A DNA stretch of 53,944 bases from JAABTH01 sp964492615. GTDB taxonomy: Bacteria; Bacillota; Dethiobacteria; DTU022. Below, one piece after another: positions 25,017 through 34,557 of this stretch. Each line of letters starts with the position of its first letter. The stretch's first letter is position 1. The notes beneath the pieces were generated by a model. That model had not been told where the DNA came from and made no database searches. It was given only the letters and a program-made list of their open reading frames with translations. The translations under genes and the position numbers were made by a program. Where the stretch lies: NCBI GenBank assembly GCA_964492615.1, contig CAZBKZ010000014.1, positions 1 to 53,944 on the forward strand, read 5' to 3'.

Positions 25017-26021
25017 TTAATTACCACTTAACTTAAAAAGAAGATATGCTGCCGCAATGTAACCGACAAGAACAAGCCAGGCATCATATCCAATTCGTGC
25101 AAAGCGTTTATCCGTTCGGTAAATCATACCGAGAATTATAAAGGAACTCATCATAATCACCAGCAAAGCAGAAAGAATATGATTATTTGATACAAAATCA
25201 AGCAATGGTCCCTGACGATAAAACAGGTCGGCAATAAAAACAATAAACAAGTTCATAAAATTAGCTCCAAAAACATTGGCAACAGCCATATCGATAAGAC
25301 CCAGCCGAACTGCTGTAATCGTGGTGACCGTTTCTGGAAGCGAAGTACTGATAGCCAGCAGGATTGAACCGATAAAAGTATGCCCCAGGCCTGTTTGCAA
25401 TGCAATAGCATCTGAAGCGTCTGTTAATAAGACACCGGCAGTAACAATAAATATTGAGCTAATTGCAAAGCGAATCAGGGCAAAAGCAGTGGTTTCATTC
25501 TTTCTGTCATGCTCAGCCAGCTCATCCTCGCTTACCGGGGAGACTGTATTTTTTTTATCATAGCGATAAAGAAGCCTGCTGCCCAATATGTAAGCAAGTG
25601 CAATAATGATTGTTTCAAGACCTATCCAACCAACCGGCACTACAACAAACCCGAGCATGGCAATTGCTGCCAGGCTTACAGTGATCATACTAAGCGATGC
25701 TATTATAATATGGCTTCTATCAATCTTCCCTGTTAAGGGCCCCCTGCCTTCCAGCAGATCTATAACTGCCAGAAGCGCTAAATTATAAAGACAACTGCCA
25801 AAAATGTTTCCCAGTGCCAGGTCTGGAGCATCAATTGCAACCGCCCTTAATGTGGTTACCAGTTCCGGTAAGGAAGTTGCCAGTGGAAGCATTAATGCAC
25901 CTATCCATGCTGAACCAATACCCGTGTTCCTTGAAATAGTGGCACCACTCTTGGTTAAGACGCTTCCTGCAAATACTATGACTATTGCGCATAAAACAAA
26001 CTGCAACCAATGATTAATCAT
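25017..26021 (-). CDS. calcium/sodium:cation antiporter (CaCA family)
   Basis: An inner-membrane exchanger of about 334 residues with two inverted alpha-repeats: LPLATSLPELVTTLRAV with LALGNIFGSCLYN, and LAISTSLPETVTTITAV with VANVFGANFMN. Ten to eleven helices are likely. The family exchanges Ca2+ for Na+ or H+. I chose the ATG of MINHWLQF, preceded by AGGAG. It lies 16 bp before rho. Substrate choice cannot be read from sequence; Na+ use would fit the Na+-type ATPase ring in this window. Confidence 0.9.
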   Translation of the reverse strand: MINHWLQFVLCAIVIVFAGSVLTKSGATISRNTGIGSAWIGALMLPLATSLPELVTTLRAVAIDAPDLALGNIFGSCLYNLALLAVIDLLEGRGPLTGKIDRSHIIIASLSMITVSLAAIAMLGFVVVPVGWIGLETIIIALAYILGSRLLYRYDKKNTVSPVSEDELAEHDRKNETTAFALIRFAISSIFIVTAGVLLTDASDAIALQTGLGHTFIGSILLAISTSLPETVTTITAVRLGLIDMAVANVFGANFMNLFIVFIADLFYRQGPLLDFVSNNHILSALLVIMMSSFIILGMIYRTDKRFARIGYDAWLVLVGYIAAAYLLFKLSGN

Positions 26022-26256
26022 TTTACTCCTAACAGACCGGACCGGGTTATCAAATACCACCAATCAAAAGGGGTTTAATATAGTATCTTATTCTTATAAA
26101 AGTGGGAAATAAAACCGATTTGTCTTTTTATATGGAAAGATTAGCTGCAAAAGGAAGCAGATAAGCTTATTAACATATATTAAACCTCGGTAAGTAGCTA
26201 TTCTCTATTATTTTTATTTTTCCTGCTCCCTTACAAAAAAACTAGGTTTGTTTTTA
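26022..26256. other. spacer upstream of the CaCA antiporter
   Basis: About 235 bp, AT-rich. I see no gene and no convincing promoter or terminator. Confidence 0.5.
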
Positions 26257-26874
26257 TTATCCTGTTAAAAAAGGATTTGAAACGATTTCATTGCCAATAG
26301 TTGTCAATGGTCCATGACCCGGGTAAACAATAGTTTCTTTGGGTAGAGTAAGCAGTTTTTGATTAATGCTGGTGATTAATGTCTGATATGAGCCGCCGGC
26401 CAGGTCTGTCCTACCGACCGAACCGGCAAAAAGGGTATCTCCGCAGAACAACCTGTCGCTATTTAAAAAGCAAACCCCACCTTCAGTATGCCCGGGTGTT
26501 TCAATTACCTTAAGTTGTTCACTGCCAATGCTGATAATATCACCTTCTTTTAGAAAATGATCAGGGTGGGGTTGTTTTTTTAAAACATGCTTCAATCCAA
26601 ATCCAGGATTATTATAGAGGCTAATATCTTTCTCATGCAACATGACAGGCGCATTAAATTCTGCCTTAAGCCTACCATTTGCCCCAACGTGATCAATATG
26701 ACCGTGCGTATTCAATATATACCTGAGTTCAAGATTAAGGTGCTTGATTTTGTATATTATTTTTTTTGCCTCTGCACCAGGGTCAATCACAACAGCTGCC
26801 CTGGTTTGATTACAGTAAACAAGGTAACAGTTTGTAGCAAACATGCTGACTACCATAGTTTCAATGCCCAGCAT
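26257..26874 (-). CDS. metallo-beta-lactamase-fold hydrolase (glyoxalase II-like)
   Basis: A protein of about 205 residues of the MBL superfamily. The di-metal motif HGHIDHVG, the later GHTEGGVC, FCGDTLFAGSVGR and PGHGP segments are all intact, the pattern of YcbL/YqgX-type hydroxyacylglutathione hydrolase-like enzymes. Its substrate is unknown. The ATG has GGAAGGTGG upstream and overlaps the preceding gene by 14 bp, so it is probably made together with it. Confidence 0.9.
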   Translation of the reverse strand: MLGIETMVVSMFATNCYLVYCNQTRAAVVIDPGAEAKKIIYKIKHLNLELRYILNTHGHIDHVGANGRLKAEFNAPVMLHEKDISLYNNPGFGLKHVLKKQPHPDHFLKEGDIISIGSEQLKVIETPGHTEGGVCFLNSDRLFCGDTLFAGSVGRTDLAGGSYQTLITSINQKLLTLPKETIVYPGHGPLTTIGNEIVSNPFLTG

Positions 26875-27799
26875 GGCTTCCACCTTCCCACTCGAGCATC
26901 CTGTTCAGGGCTGGTAAAATATCCGTTAAATCATTCATTTCATTTTTAAGTTCGGCACGCAGGGCCTTGTTGCCAATTAACAGGGCTGGAACCTTATTTA
27001 GTGTATGCTTACGTGTGGTTAAATCTTCAATGTTTCCATGGTCACTGCTGATAATTAGAAATTCTTCCGCGGGATTAATCAAATCGGCCAGTGTACCGAT
27101 GAATTGGTCCAGGATAGAAATAACCCGTTCGGATTCTTTAGGCTCTCCCAGATGACCGGCCAGGTCGGTCAAAAAGTATTCAAATAAACAAAAATCAAAT
27201 CCGGCGCTGATTTTATAAAGCTGTCTGGCCCCTTGATCCGGAGAAAAAAGAGGGACAGAGCAGCCCATTTTTATTAATATATCGTTAGTGATATCCATAA
27301 AAAGCGCATTACCGCTTTTTATATCTTCAACTGAATAAAAACTCACTCCCCCGTAAAAGGTAACCAGGGTTGAACATGAATAACGAACACCCGGAAGACC
27401 ATAGCGCAGTTTATTAAAAAATAATGGTCGATAAGCGTTGGCAAAAGACACTCTGTATCCTTTTCTTTTAAAAGCTCTAAACATACCTTTTGCAGCCAGT
27501 AACTGCCTCAAACGTTGATCCGGAAATCCATTTAAGTGCTTATTTATTAAAGCAGGTGCGTTCTCACCGGTAAATATTGTCGCCTGTCCTGTTGCACTCT
27601 GCGGTAACCCTGGAGTGCCCAGAGTGGCATCAAGCGCCAGGAGGGTGGACATCTTACCGGAATAATCGGCACTTGAATCAGTCAGGTCAGCACCGTCAAG
27701 TATTTTATTAATTCCCGGCGTTTTTATATTACTAAAAGGGTTGGCCGGAGAATCACCGCCCAAGCCAACCCCGTCAATAAATATAAATAATGTTCTCAC
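26861..27799 (-). CDS. alkaline-phosphatase-superfamily metalloenzyme (phosphoglyceromutase-like)
   Basis: A 312-residue protein with the metal-binding pattern of the alkaline phosphatase/phosphoglycerate mutase superfamily: FIDGVGLGG (D9), PQSATGQATIFTG with a possible nucleophile at T70, a Glu/Asp-His motif in FLTDLAGHLGE, and SSDHGNIED plus a late His in TRKHTLNKV. It is far too short for a cofactor-independent phosphoglycerate mutase (about 510 residues) and lacks the second domain. Its substrate is unknown. It lies between htrA and the MBL hydrolase, overlapping the latter. Confidence 0.82.
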   Translation of the reverse strand: MRTLFIFIDGVGLGGDSPANPFSNIKTPGINKILDGADLTDSSADYSGKMSTLLALDATLGTPGLPQSATGQATIFTGENAPALINKHLNGFPDQRLRQLLAAKGMFRAFKRKGYRVSFANAYRPLFFNKLRYGLPGVRYSCSTLVTFYGGVSFYSVEDIKSGNALFMDITNDILIKMGCSVPLFSPDQGARQLYKISAGFDFCLFEYFLTDLAGHLGEPKESERVISILDQFIGTLADLINPAEEFLIISSDHGNIEDLTTRKHTLNKVPALLIGNKALRAELKNEMNDLTDILPALNRMLEWEGGSHAGH

Positions 27800-27820
27800 T
27801 AAGATCCACCAGCCTGTACT

Positions 27821-29095
27821 TTACATATCAGCATCTTCCGGTTCACCAGTTACTTCTGATTCATCAGTTTCTTCGATATCTTCCAGGTCACCATTATCTT
27901 CAACTGGCTCCGTATCTTCATCGGTTTCCGGTTCTTCATCTACTTCAACCTGGGCAGGCAGGTTATCAGGCCTTTCTCCAAGCGTTATAACAACTTCTTC
28001 CCTGACTCCATTACGGTAATAGGCAATTGTAACGGTATCTCCGGGATAGTATGAAAAAAGGTTGTCAAAAAGCTGGGCAAGGTAATATACATCATTGTTA
28101 TCGATTGAAACAATAATATCACCCACCTGCAACCCGGCTTCGTCAGCGGCAGAACCAGAAGCGATGTCTACAATAATAACACCTCTTTCCGGTTCAACTT
28201 CACCATACTGCAGCCAGTCATCAATAATAACACCCAGGTGCGGTCTAATCACACGGCCATGCTCGTATAGATCATTAATTACTCTTTTGACGGTATTACT
28301 CGGCACGGCCAAACCGATACCTTCCACTCCGACCAGGGCAATTTTCGCCGTATTGATTCCAATAATTTCTGCATTTAAATTTAGCAACGGCCCCCCGCTG
28401 TTGCCCGGGTTAACCAGGGCATCGGTCTGCAGGAAAGTATACACATAATCACTTCCGGGCATACGCACCTGCCTGCCAACAGCACTTATAATACCTGCAG
28501 TTACAGTTTGCTGAAAATAACCAAAAGGATTACCGATTGCCAGTACTTTTTCGCCAACCCTCAGTAAATCAGAATCACCGATTGATAATGCAACCAGATC
28601 TGATACTCCAATTTTTAATAAAGCCAAATCAGTCATGGCGTCAGAGCCGACCAATTCAGCTTCATAACTGCCTTTTCCGGGTATAACAACTGTAATTTTG
28701 TTAGCTCCCTCAATGACATGCTGATTGGTTACTATGTAACCATTTTCTTCAATAATAACTCCCGATCCTGACTCAATTTCTTCCAGGCTCTGTTCGCCAA
28801 ACCTGGTAATATAAACATGTTTATTAACCCCGACAACAGCATCAAGGGCCTGTTCTGCAACATCAGCAAGACTGTTTTCGTTTCTTTCAATAACAGAAAG
28901 ATCATCCTCTTCCACTTCATCCTCAATAATCTCCGGTTCTATTGTCGTTTCAGTAACCGGAGCAAAGAAAAACATGAAAAGCCCGTAAATAATTGCGGCA
29001 CCAAGCAGTATCCCCAGTATCCCCAGGGCAAGATATCCGATGAAAGTCCCAAATCCTTTTTTCCCGGGGTTGTTCTGATCATGATAGTTATCCAT
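27821..29095 (-). CDS. htrA: HtrA/DegP-like membrane-anchored serine protease
   Basis: A 424-residue S1C protease. One transmembrane helix (about residues 19-45) anchors an extracytoplasmic trypsin domain with triad H126 (TNQHVIEG), D156 (MTDLALL) and S233 (PGNSGGP), followed by one PDZ domain (about 285-365). The last 45 residues form an acidic Glu/Asp-rich tail. It would degrade or refold damaged envelope proteins. An HtrA follows the walRK operon in Bacillus too; here WalJ (YycJ) is not present between them, and a murA is. Confidence 0.95.
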   Translation of the reverse strand: MDNYHDQNNPGKKGFGTFIGYLALGILGILLGAAIIYGLFMFFFAPVTETTIEPEIIEDEVEEDDLSVIERNENSLADVAEQALDAVVGVNKHVYITRFGEQSLEEIESGSGVIIEENGYIVTNQHVIEGANKITVVIPGKGSYEAELVGSDAMTDLALLKIGVSDLVALSIGDSDLLRVGEKVLAIGNPFGYFQQTVTAGIISAVGRQVRMPGSDYVYTFLQTDALVNPGNSGGPLLNLNAEIIGINTAKIALVGVEGIGLAVPSNTVKRVINDLYEHGRVIRPHLGVIIDDWLQYGEVEPERGVIIVDIASGSAADEAGLQVGDIIVSIDNNDVYYLAQLFDNLFSYYPGDTVTIAYYRNGVREEVVITLGERPDNLPAQVEVDEEPETDEDTEPVEDNGDLEDIEETDESEVTGEPEDADM

Positions 29096-29172
29096 GGAGC
29101 AATCCCTCCTTTGATTCAGTCTAACTTAAAGAACCATCAGCGTAAAGAGTTTCCCAAAAAAGATGATTTGCA

Positions 29173-30462
29173 TTAAAAGTCGATAACCGTTCCCCGCTTA
29201 AAATTATTATCACTTTTTCTCACCAGTGAAGCGCCAAGACCAATTAATTTCTCTTCAAAATTGTCATATCCGCGGTCAACATGTTCAATTTCACTAACTT
29301 CACTCTCACCTTCAGCCATGAGAGCGGCAATAATCAAAGCTGCTCCCGAGCGAAGGTCAGGCGCTGTAACAGGTGCGCCGGTTAACGGAACACCGCCTTC
29401 TATCAAGGCCGTTCTACCCTCGACCTTAATACGGGCTCCCATTCTTTTTAAGTCATCCACCTGGTTATAGCGTCCATCAAAAACATTTTCTGTTATAACG
29501 CTAAGCCCTCTAGCCGCAGTTAGCAGAACCATTCCCGGTGGCTGAAGATCGGTGGGAAACCCGGGATAAGGAAAGGTTTTTATATCTGAAGGCTTTAAAT
29601 CTTCCACACCTTCAACCCTGATCGTTTCCGGGTTAACTTCAACCAAAGCTCCTACTTCTCTTAGTTTTGCAGTGATTGCTTCAAGGTGTTTGGGAATAAC
29701 ATCTTCTACTATAACCCGACCTCGCGTTGCAGCAGCTGCCAGCATAAATGTGCCGGCTTCAATTCTGTCGGGAATAACTGTGTGGCGTGCGCCGGAAAAA
29801 ACTTGTGTTCCATCTATTCTAATCACATCAGTGCCGGCACCCCTGATTTTGGCGCCCATTGCATTAAGAAAGTTTGCCAAATCGACAACCTCGGGTTCCT
29901 TAGCGACATTTTCAATAACGGTCCGACCCTCCGCAGCGGCTGCAGCCAACATCAGGTTTATTGTTGCTCCAATGCTGACTACATCAAGATAGATACGCGC
30001 ACCAACCAGTTTCTTCGCCTTGAGCTTAATCATACCATGCTCTATTGAGCTCTCGGCGCCCAGGGCAGCAAATCCTTTTAAATGTTGGTCTATTGGCCGG
30101 GGACCAAGATCACATCCTCCCGGTATTGGAACCTCAGCCTGCCCGAAACGGGCCAGCAAGCTGCCCATAAAATAATATGAAGCCCTCATTTTTTTTACAA
30201 GGTGATACGATGGGGCCACCTTACTGAGATTACCGGGAGTTAATTCGATTGCATTTTTCCCTCTCCTGCGTATCGAAACACCCAAATCTTCAAGAATAGC
30301 AATCATTGTTCTCACATCAGTAATATCCGGAAGATTATCCAGGTAGACAGTTTCACCGGTTAAAACGGCAGCAGGAAGGACCGCAACAGCAGAATTTTTC
30401 GCCCCGCTTATTCTTACTTTACCCTCAAGAGCCGTTTTTCCCTTAACTATAAATTTTTCCAT
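29173..30462 (-). CDS. murA: UDP-N-acetylglucosamine 1-carboxyvinyltransferase (MurA, copy 2)
   Basis: A 429-residue enolpyruvyl transferase, paralogous to the protein at 5253-6551. The catalytic cysteine is C117 in IPGGCDLGPRP; RISGAKNSAVAVLP and RIEAGTF are intact. Both copies should be active and fosfomycin-sensitive. It sits between walI and htrA, so wall synthesis may be co-expressed with the wall-sensing system. Two MurA enzymes are common in Firmicutes. Confidence 0.96.
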   Translation of the reverse strand: MEKFIVKGKTALEGKVRISGAKNSAVAVLPAAVLTGETVYLDNLPDITDVRTMIAILEDLGVSIRRRGKNAIELTPGNLSKVAPSYHLVKKMRASYYFMGSLLARFGQAEVPIPGGCDLGPRPIDQHLKGFAALGAESSIEHGMIKLKAKKLVGARIYLDVVSIGATINLMLAAAAAEGRTVIENVAKEPEVVDLANFLNAMGAKIRGAGTDVIRIDGTQVFSGARHTVIPDRIEAGTFMLAAAATRGRVIVEDVIPKHLEAITAKLREVGALVEVNPETIRVEGVEDLKPSDIKTFPYPGFPTDLQPPGMVLLTAARGLSVITENVFDGRYNQVDDLKRMGARIKVEGRTALIEGGVPLTGAPVTAPDLRSGAALIIAALMAEGESEVSEIEHVDRGYDNFEEKLIGLGASLVRKSDNNFKRGTVIDF

Positions 30463-30509
30463 AATAACCCCCTGCTGGTTTATATCTTACCCGACGTTAT
30501 TACTTATAA

Positions 30510-31397
30510 TCAGGGCAACTGCTCCGGGATTACATTTTTGCGTTCAAAGTTGCCTGTAAAAGCATTTATATAATATATTTGCCCATTTTGCAAAACAATT
30601 CTCCAGACCGGTGGTATTTCCCACTTTTCTGCATTATATTCCACGCTGAAATGACCTAGTTTAACATCGGTTATTATCTGCTCTTCGATACTTGGACCCA
30701 GGTCTCTAACCAGGTTTTTAATGGCTTCGACCGCGGTAATCACTTCCATCTCCCTGGCCGGGCTGCCTTCAACCGGATCTAGCCAGTATATTTCTACCGA
30801 TTGAATACTGTTATCAGTAACATAAACCTTTAAGTTGCCAGCAAAAACAGGGAAATCTCCAATACTCTGGTAATAATGAAGTATCTTTTCACCGGCCTCG
30901 CTCACTTCAGTATAGTTGTAGGTTAATCCTTCCGGTTTAAGTGACTGGCCGGCTAAAAAAAGTTCTACGGCATTATTTAAGCTAAACTGTTCCAGGTCAT
31001 TGTTATTTTGCTCCAACATATTTGGCGGTGTAAGAAGCACTTTTATCATTCCGGTTGACTGAATCATAACAGTTCGATCATCATTCCTATAGTATGTGCC
31101 GTCTTCCGTATAACTAAATTCTGCCCCTTCCTGAAGCATTTGCAAAATTAGAGCTCTTTGAAATTTAAGTGATGTTGATACCGTGAGAAAGTTTGCCGTC
31201 TGAACAGAGCGATCCAGGGCAGTTTGTAACTTATAATTGTTTTCCTTTAAAAGAATTTCAAGGTTATCCAAGTCTTCAGCAGAGACGGCAACCCTGGTTA
31301 ACCTGCCAGAATCAGGCCAAAATAAATGGTATGCCAGAAAAAGGTTCAATCCGGCAAAAGCTATAATAAGAATTAATTTTGCTCTGCCCAGGTTCAT
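30510..31397 (-). CDS. walI: two-component system regulatory protein WalI (YycI)
   Basis: A 295-residue protein with a short cytoplasmic N-terminus, one transmembrane helix (about residues 8-24) and an extracytoplasmic YycI domain. In Bacillus WalH and WalI bind WalK in the membrane and damp its kinase activity. Its start overlaps the walH stop by 4 bp. Sequence similarity in this family is low, so the call rests on topology, size and position after walH. Confidence 0.85.
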   Translation of the reverse strand: MNLGRAKLILIIAFAGLNLFLAYHLFWPDSGRLTRVAVSAEDLDNLEILLKENNYKLQTALDRSVQTANFLTVSTSLKFQRALILQMLQEGAEFSYTEDGTYYRNDDRTVMIQSTGMIKVLLTPPNMLEQNNNDLEQFSLNNAVELFLAGQSLKPEGLTYNYTEVSEAGEKILHYYQSIGDFPVFAGNLKVYVTDNSIQSVEIYWLDPVEGSPAREMEVITAVEAIKNLVRDLGPSIEEQIITDVKLGHFSVEYNAEKWEIPPVWRIVLQNGQIYYINAFTGNFERKNVIPEQLP

Positions 31398-32746
31398 TTT
31401 AATTCACCTTCTTTAATCTGTACCAAAGAATCGGCTTTCAGGAAAAACTTTTTACCGTTTACTTTAATAAGCCAAACAGGCTCAGCAATAATATTTTGAC
31501 TAACAGTTACTGCTGCATAACCGAGGCGCATTACTTCTAAACGAAGATACGAGCGCATGCCAACTCGTTCTTCATCAAGCAAAGAGATAGCTTTTTCAAG
31601 TGCTTCAAACCAGCCGGCGGTTTCAACTGAAACATTATCGAGTTGAATTGATTCATCTACCTGGTAAAGCGATCGGGAGTAATGAACTAAACCGCGATCA
31701 TTCAGAACTACCTTTGTCTGAATTGATGTATACAGTGGATAGCCGGAAATATAAATCCGCCACTGTGCTGCATATGCTCCTGCTTGATTCCAACCTGTCG
31801 GTTCCAGTGTTTCAAGGCGAAGCCCCTGCAGCCATCCTCCATGATAGCTGATGTAATTGTTACTGTTTACAAGAGCTTCATAATAATCGATGTTAGCAAG
31901 GTTTTGTTCAAGTCGCGGATTTGAATACTCTATACTTGTTGTTGTCAGGCGCAGGCCTTTTTCTCCATCCGTGTAAATAAGCCCACCGTCTTTTTCTTCA
32001 ATTATCCTGGCCAGGCTATAATCAACAAAAAATGTTTTAAGAAGCTGATCACGGTTGTAAGGTTCCGGTTTTAAGGCATACCTGCTCATTGTAAGCGGTT
32101 CTGCGGGTAAAAAAATGGGATCCTGTATTACCGTGCTGGCTTCACCGGCGAAGTAAAACATATCTTCACTTAGTAACAAATATTTACCTGATTGGTCTTC
32201 CTTAAAAACAGAGATGGTTTCTTCTATAATAGTTGCCGAGTCTGAGGGCAGTTCCCCGGCATACAAAGCATCTTCATTGGCAGTGATTGCAACAGACCAA
32301 ACCTGTTCATTGAAACGCTGCATCAAGATCCGACTGATCCTGAGGTTTGAGTAATTGGTTTTCCAGTGAGAATCCGGACCTGCCGGTAGCAGGGGATTAA
32401 AATAGAATACAGCTAACTGCTCTCCTTCCGACACAATTGAATCAATGTTTGGTGGATCTTTTTGCAGGGTTGCAATAGAATCGCGAACAATATCCCAGAT
32501 CACCCTATAGCCTGGGTTGTCCCTATCAGGAATAATTAAACCGTTTTCAGTAATAACAGTTAGTTGTGAGGGGAAAAACACCTCATCAAGTGATCTTGGA
32601 GATTCAATTATAACCCTTTCATATGTATCCTCTACAATTAATTCTGCAGGCTGTTTACCGTACCATAAATGGTAGGTAAGTAACAGACTGGAAAAAACCA
32701 GGATAATGAGAACTGTGCTTTTAATTTTTTCCACCATTACCTGCAT
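31394..32746 (-). CDS. walH: two-component system activity regulator WalH (YycH)
   Basis: A 450-residue protein with one N-terminal transmembrane helix (about residues 10-27) and a large extracytoplasmic YycH region. It regulates WalK together with WalI. Its start overlaps the walK stop by 10 bp and its stop overlaps walI, so R-K-H-I form one coupled unit. The call is based on position and topology plus family-like segments. Confidence 0.86.
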   Translation of the reverse strand: MQVMVEKIKSTVLIILVFSSLLLTYHLWYGKQPAELIVEDTYERVIIESPRSLDEVFFPSQLTVITENGLIIPDRDNPGYRVIWDIVRDSIATLQKDPPNIDSIVSEGEQLAVFYFNPLLPAGPDSHWKTNYSNLRISRILMQRFNEQVWSVAITANEDALYAGELPSDSATIIEETISVFKEDQSGKYLLLSEDMFYFAGEASTVIQDPIFLPAEPLTMSRYALKPEPYNRDQLLKTFFVDYSLARIIEEKDGGLIYTDGEKGLRLTTTSIEYSNPRLEQNLANIDYYEALVNSNNYISYHGGWLQGLRLETLEPTGWNQAGAYAAQWRIYISGYPLYTSIQTKVVLNDRGLVHYSRSLYQVDESIQLDNVSVETAGWFEALEKAISLLDEERVGMRSYLRLEVMRLGYAAVTVSQNIIAEPVWLIKVNGKKFFLKADSLVQIKEGELK

Positions 32747-34557
32747 TCCTCTCCCTGATCTGTTCGCGGCAGAGTAAAAAGAACTCTTGTTCCCAAACCA
32801 GCTATACTATACATTGATATATGGCCACTATGACCTTCTATTATTTTTCGAGCTATCGAAAGACCCAGCCCAGTCCCGCCATAGTCCCTGCTGCGTGTTT
32901 TCTCAACCCTGTAAAAACGTTCAAAAACATGAGGAAGTTCTTTTTCAGGAATACCTCTTCCTGTATCACTGATAAATATTTTAACGGAATCTTCTTCTAT
33001 AACAGCGTCTATATTAATTTCACCGTCACTGGAAGTGTAACGGGCTGCATTATTAAGCAGGTTGGAAAAAACTCGGATAAGCTTATCACGGTCAGCCGGT
33101 ATGGTAAGGTCGGGAGTAAGATTAACCTTTATAGGAGGCACGTTACCGGTTAATTTTTGTCTGAGCTGCTCAACAGCTTCTTCAGCCAGATCTTTAAGGT
33201 TGACATCCGCTTTTTGCCAGTAAACCTGACTGGCATCCATTTGTGAAAGCACGAGCAGATCTTTAACCATATTAACCATCCGATCCGTTTCCCTTGATAA
33301 AACATTTAAAAATTTAATTCTAGTAGCCCTTTCTTCAGCAGCTCCGTCCAAAAGTGTTTCAACATAACTTTTAACCGTTGCCAGGGGCGTCCTCAGTTCA
33401 TGAGACACATCGGCTACAAATTCCTCCTGGCGTCTTGTTAATTCTCTTTCACGGGTTATGTCATGCAGAACAATTAGTGTGCCGTCCAGTTTTCCTTTTC
33501 CAACTTTGAAAGGCGCAATTTTTACTTCCATAATACAATCAGGTTCTGAACCGGAAATTTCTGCTGTCAGAGGTTCCTGCCTGCGAACAAACCGGCGCAA
33601 CATATCTGCGCCTATAAAATTGCGTAACAGGTTGAAACCGGAACGGCCAAGAGCAGGCACTCTTAGCTTAAGGGTCCTGATTAATTGCCGGGCTGATGGA
33701 TTAATCTGTATAATTCGTCCTTTTCCATCAAGAGCAACGATACCATCGGACATGTTGTTTATAATTGCTTCAACCTTACTCTTCTCTGACGACATTTCAT
33801 TAATTGTCTGGCTCAACTGTTCCGCAAGATAATTGAATGTTTCACCAAGACGCCCGATTTCATCTGCTGTCTGTACTTTAATTTTTTGACTGAAGTCTCC
33901 GCTTGCCATGTTCAGCGCTTGATCCGTTACAGCCTGGATGGGGGTGGTAATAGTCCTTGTTAAAACTGCGCCAAGAAAAAAACTTATTACCAGGGCCAGC
34001 ACAACTCCGGTAAAAAGAATCGTTTTAACTTCGTTCAGAGTATCGTCAACAGCTTTAAGCGAACCACTTAAATAGATAACGCCCAGAACATCCTGATCCT
34101 GCTGAACCGGATAAGCCAGGTAATATCGTCTGACCTGGTTCACTTCATCGTATCTCATATTATCGCTGAGGTTTCCGGTCAGGGCACGGGTTATTTCATC
34201 ACGAATCAACCGCCTTCCAATCAAACTCTGGTTACCGGAAGTGCCCACTATTAGCGCGTCATTATCCAGGATTATCATTTCCACATCGCTTAGATCCCGG
34301 AATTCCCTGGCCAGGCGCACTGTATCAGCTGTCCAGCCCTGGCTTTCACCAAAGCCGGGTTCCATAAACACAGAAAGAAGCCTGGCCTGATTTTCCAGGC
34401 TTTCTTTATAATTATTCAAATAATATTTTTCCAGGGACTGGACAAGGTAGACGCTAATTAACTGCAGGGAAAATAGTATAAGCATCAGGTAGATAAAGAT
34501 GATTTTCCACTGAAGACTGTTAAATATCTTTCCTCTGCCTGAAATAATATCCGACAC
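32737..34557 (-). CDS. walK: sensor histidine kinase WalK
   Basis: A 606-residue sensor for cell-wall homeostasis. Order: transmembrane helix 1 (about residues 18-40), an extracellular PAS-like loop, transmembrane helix 2 (about 178-200), HAMP (about 200-255), PAS (about 260-370), HisKA with phospho-acceptor H386 in DVSHELRTPL, and an HATPase with NLLNNAARYT and DTGRGIP. It overlaps walR by 38 bp. The GTG start used here is the only reasonable one before the first membrane helix, but its ribosome site is very close, so it is uncertain. Confidence 0.95.
   Translation of the reverse strand: MSDIISGRGKIFNSLQWKIIFIYLMLILFSLQLISVYLVQSLEKYYLNNYKESLENQARLLSVFMEPGFGESQGWTADTVRLAREFRDLSDVEMIILDNDALIVGTSGNQSLIGRRLIRDEITRALTGNLSDNMRYDEVNQVRRYYLAYPVQQDQDVLGVIYLSGSLKAVDDTLNEVKTILFTGVVLALVISFFLGAVLTRTITTPIQAVTDQALNMASGDFSQKIKVQTADEIGRLGETFNYLAEQLSQTINEMSSEKSKVEAIINNMSDGIVALDGKGRIIQINPSARQLIRTLKLRVPALGRSGFNLLRNFIGADMLRRFVRRQEPLTAEISGSEPDCIMEVKIAPFKVGKGKLDGTLIVLHDITRERELTRRQEEFVADVSHELRTPLATVKSYVETLLDGAAEERATRIKFLNVLSRETDRMVNMVKDLLVLSQMDASQVYWQKADVNLKDLAEEAVEQLRQKLTGNVPPIKVNLTPDLTIPADRDKLIRVFSNLLNNAARYTSSDGEINIDAVIEEDSVKIFISDTGRGIPEKELPHVFERFYRVEKTRSRDYGGTGLGLSIARKIIEGHSGHISMYSIAGLGTRVLFTLPRTDQGEECR

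Noticed and set aside
29055..29075. Other CCCGGG sites (for example near 29064, 28409, 43500 and 51527) as Noc sites
   Set aside because: Their flanks differ from the Noc consensus at several positions.
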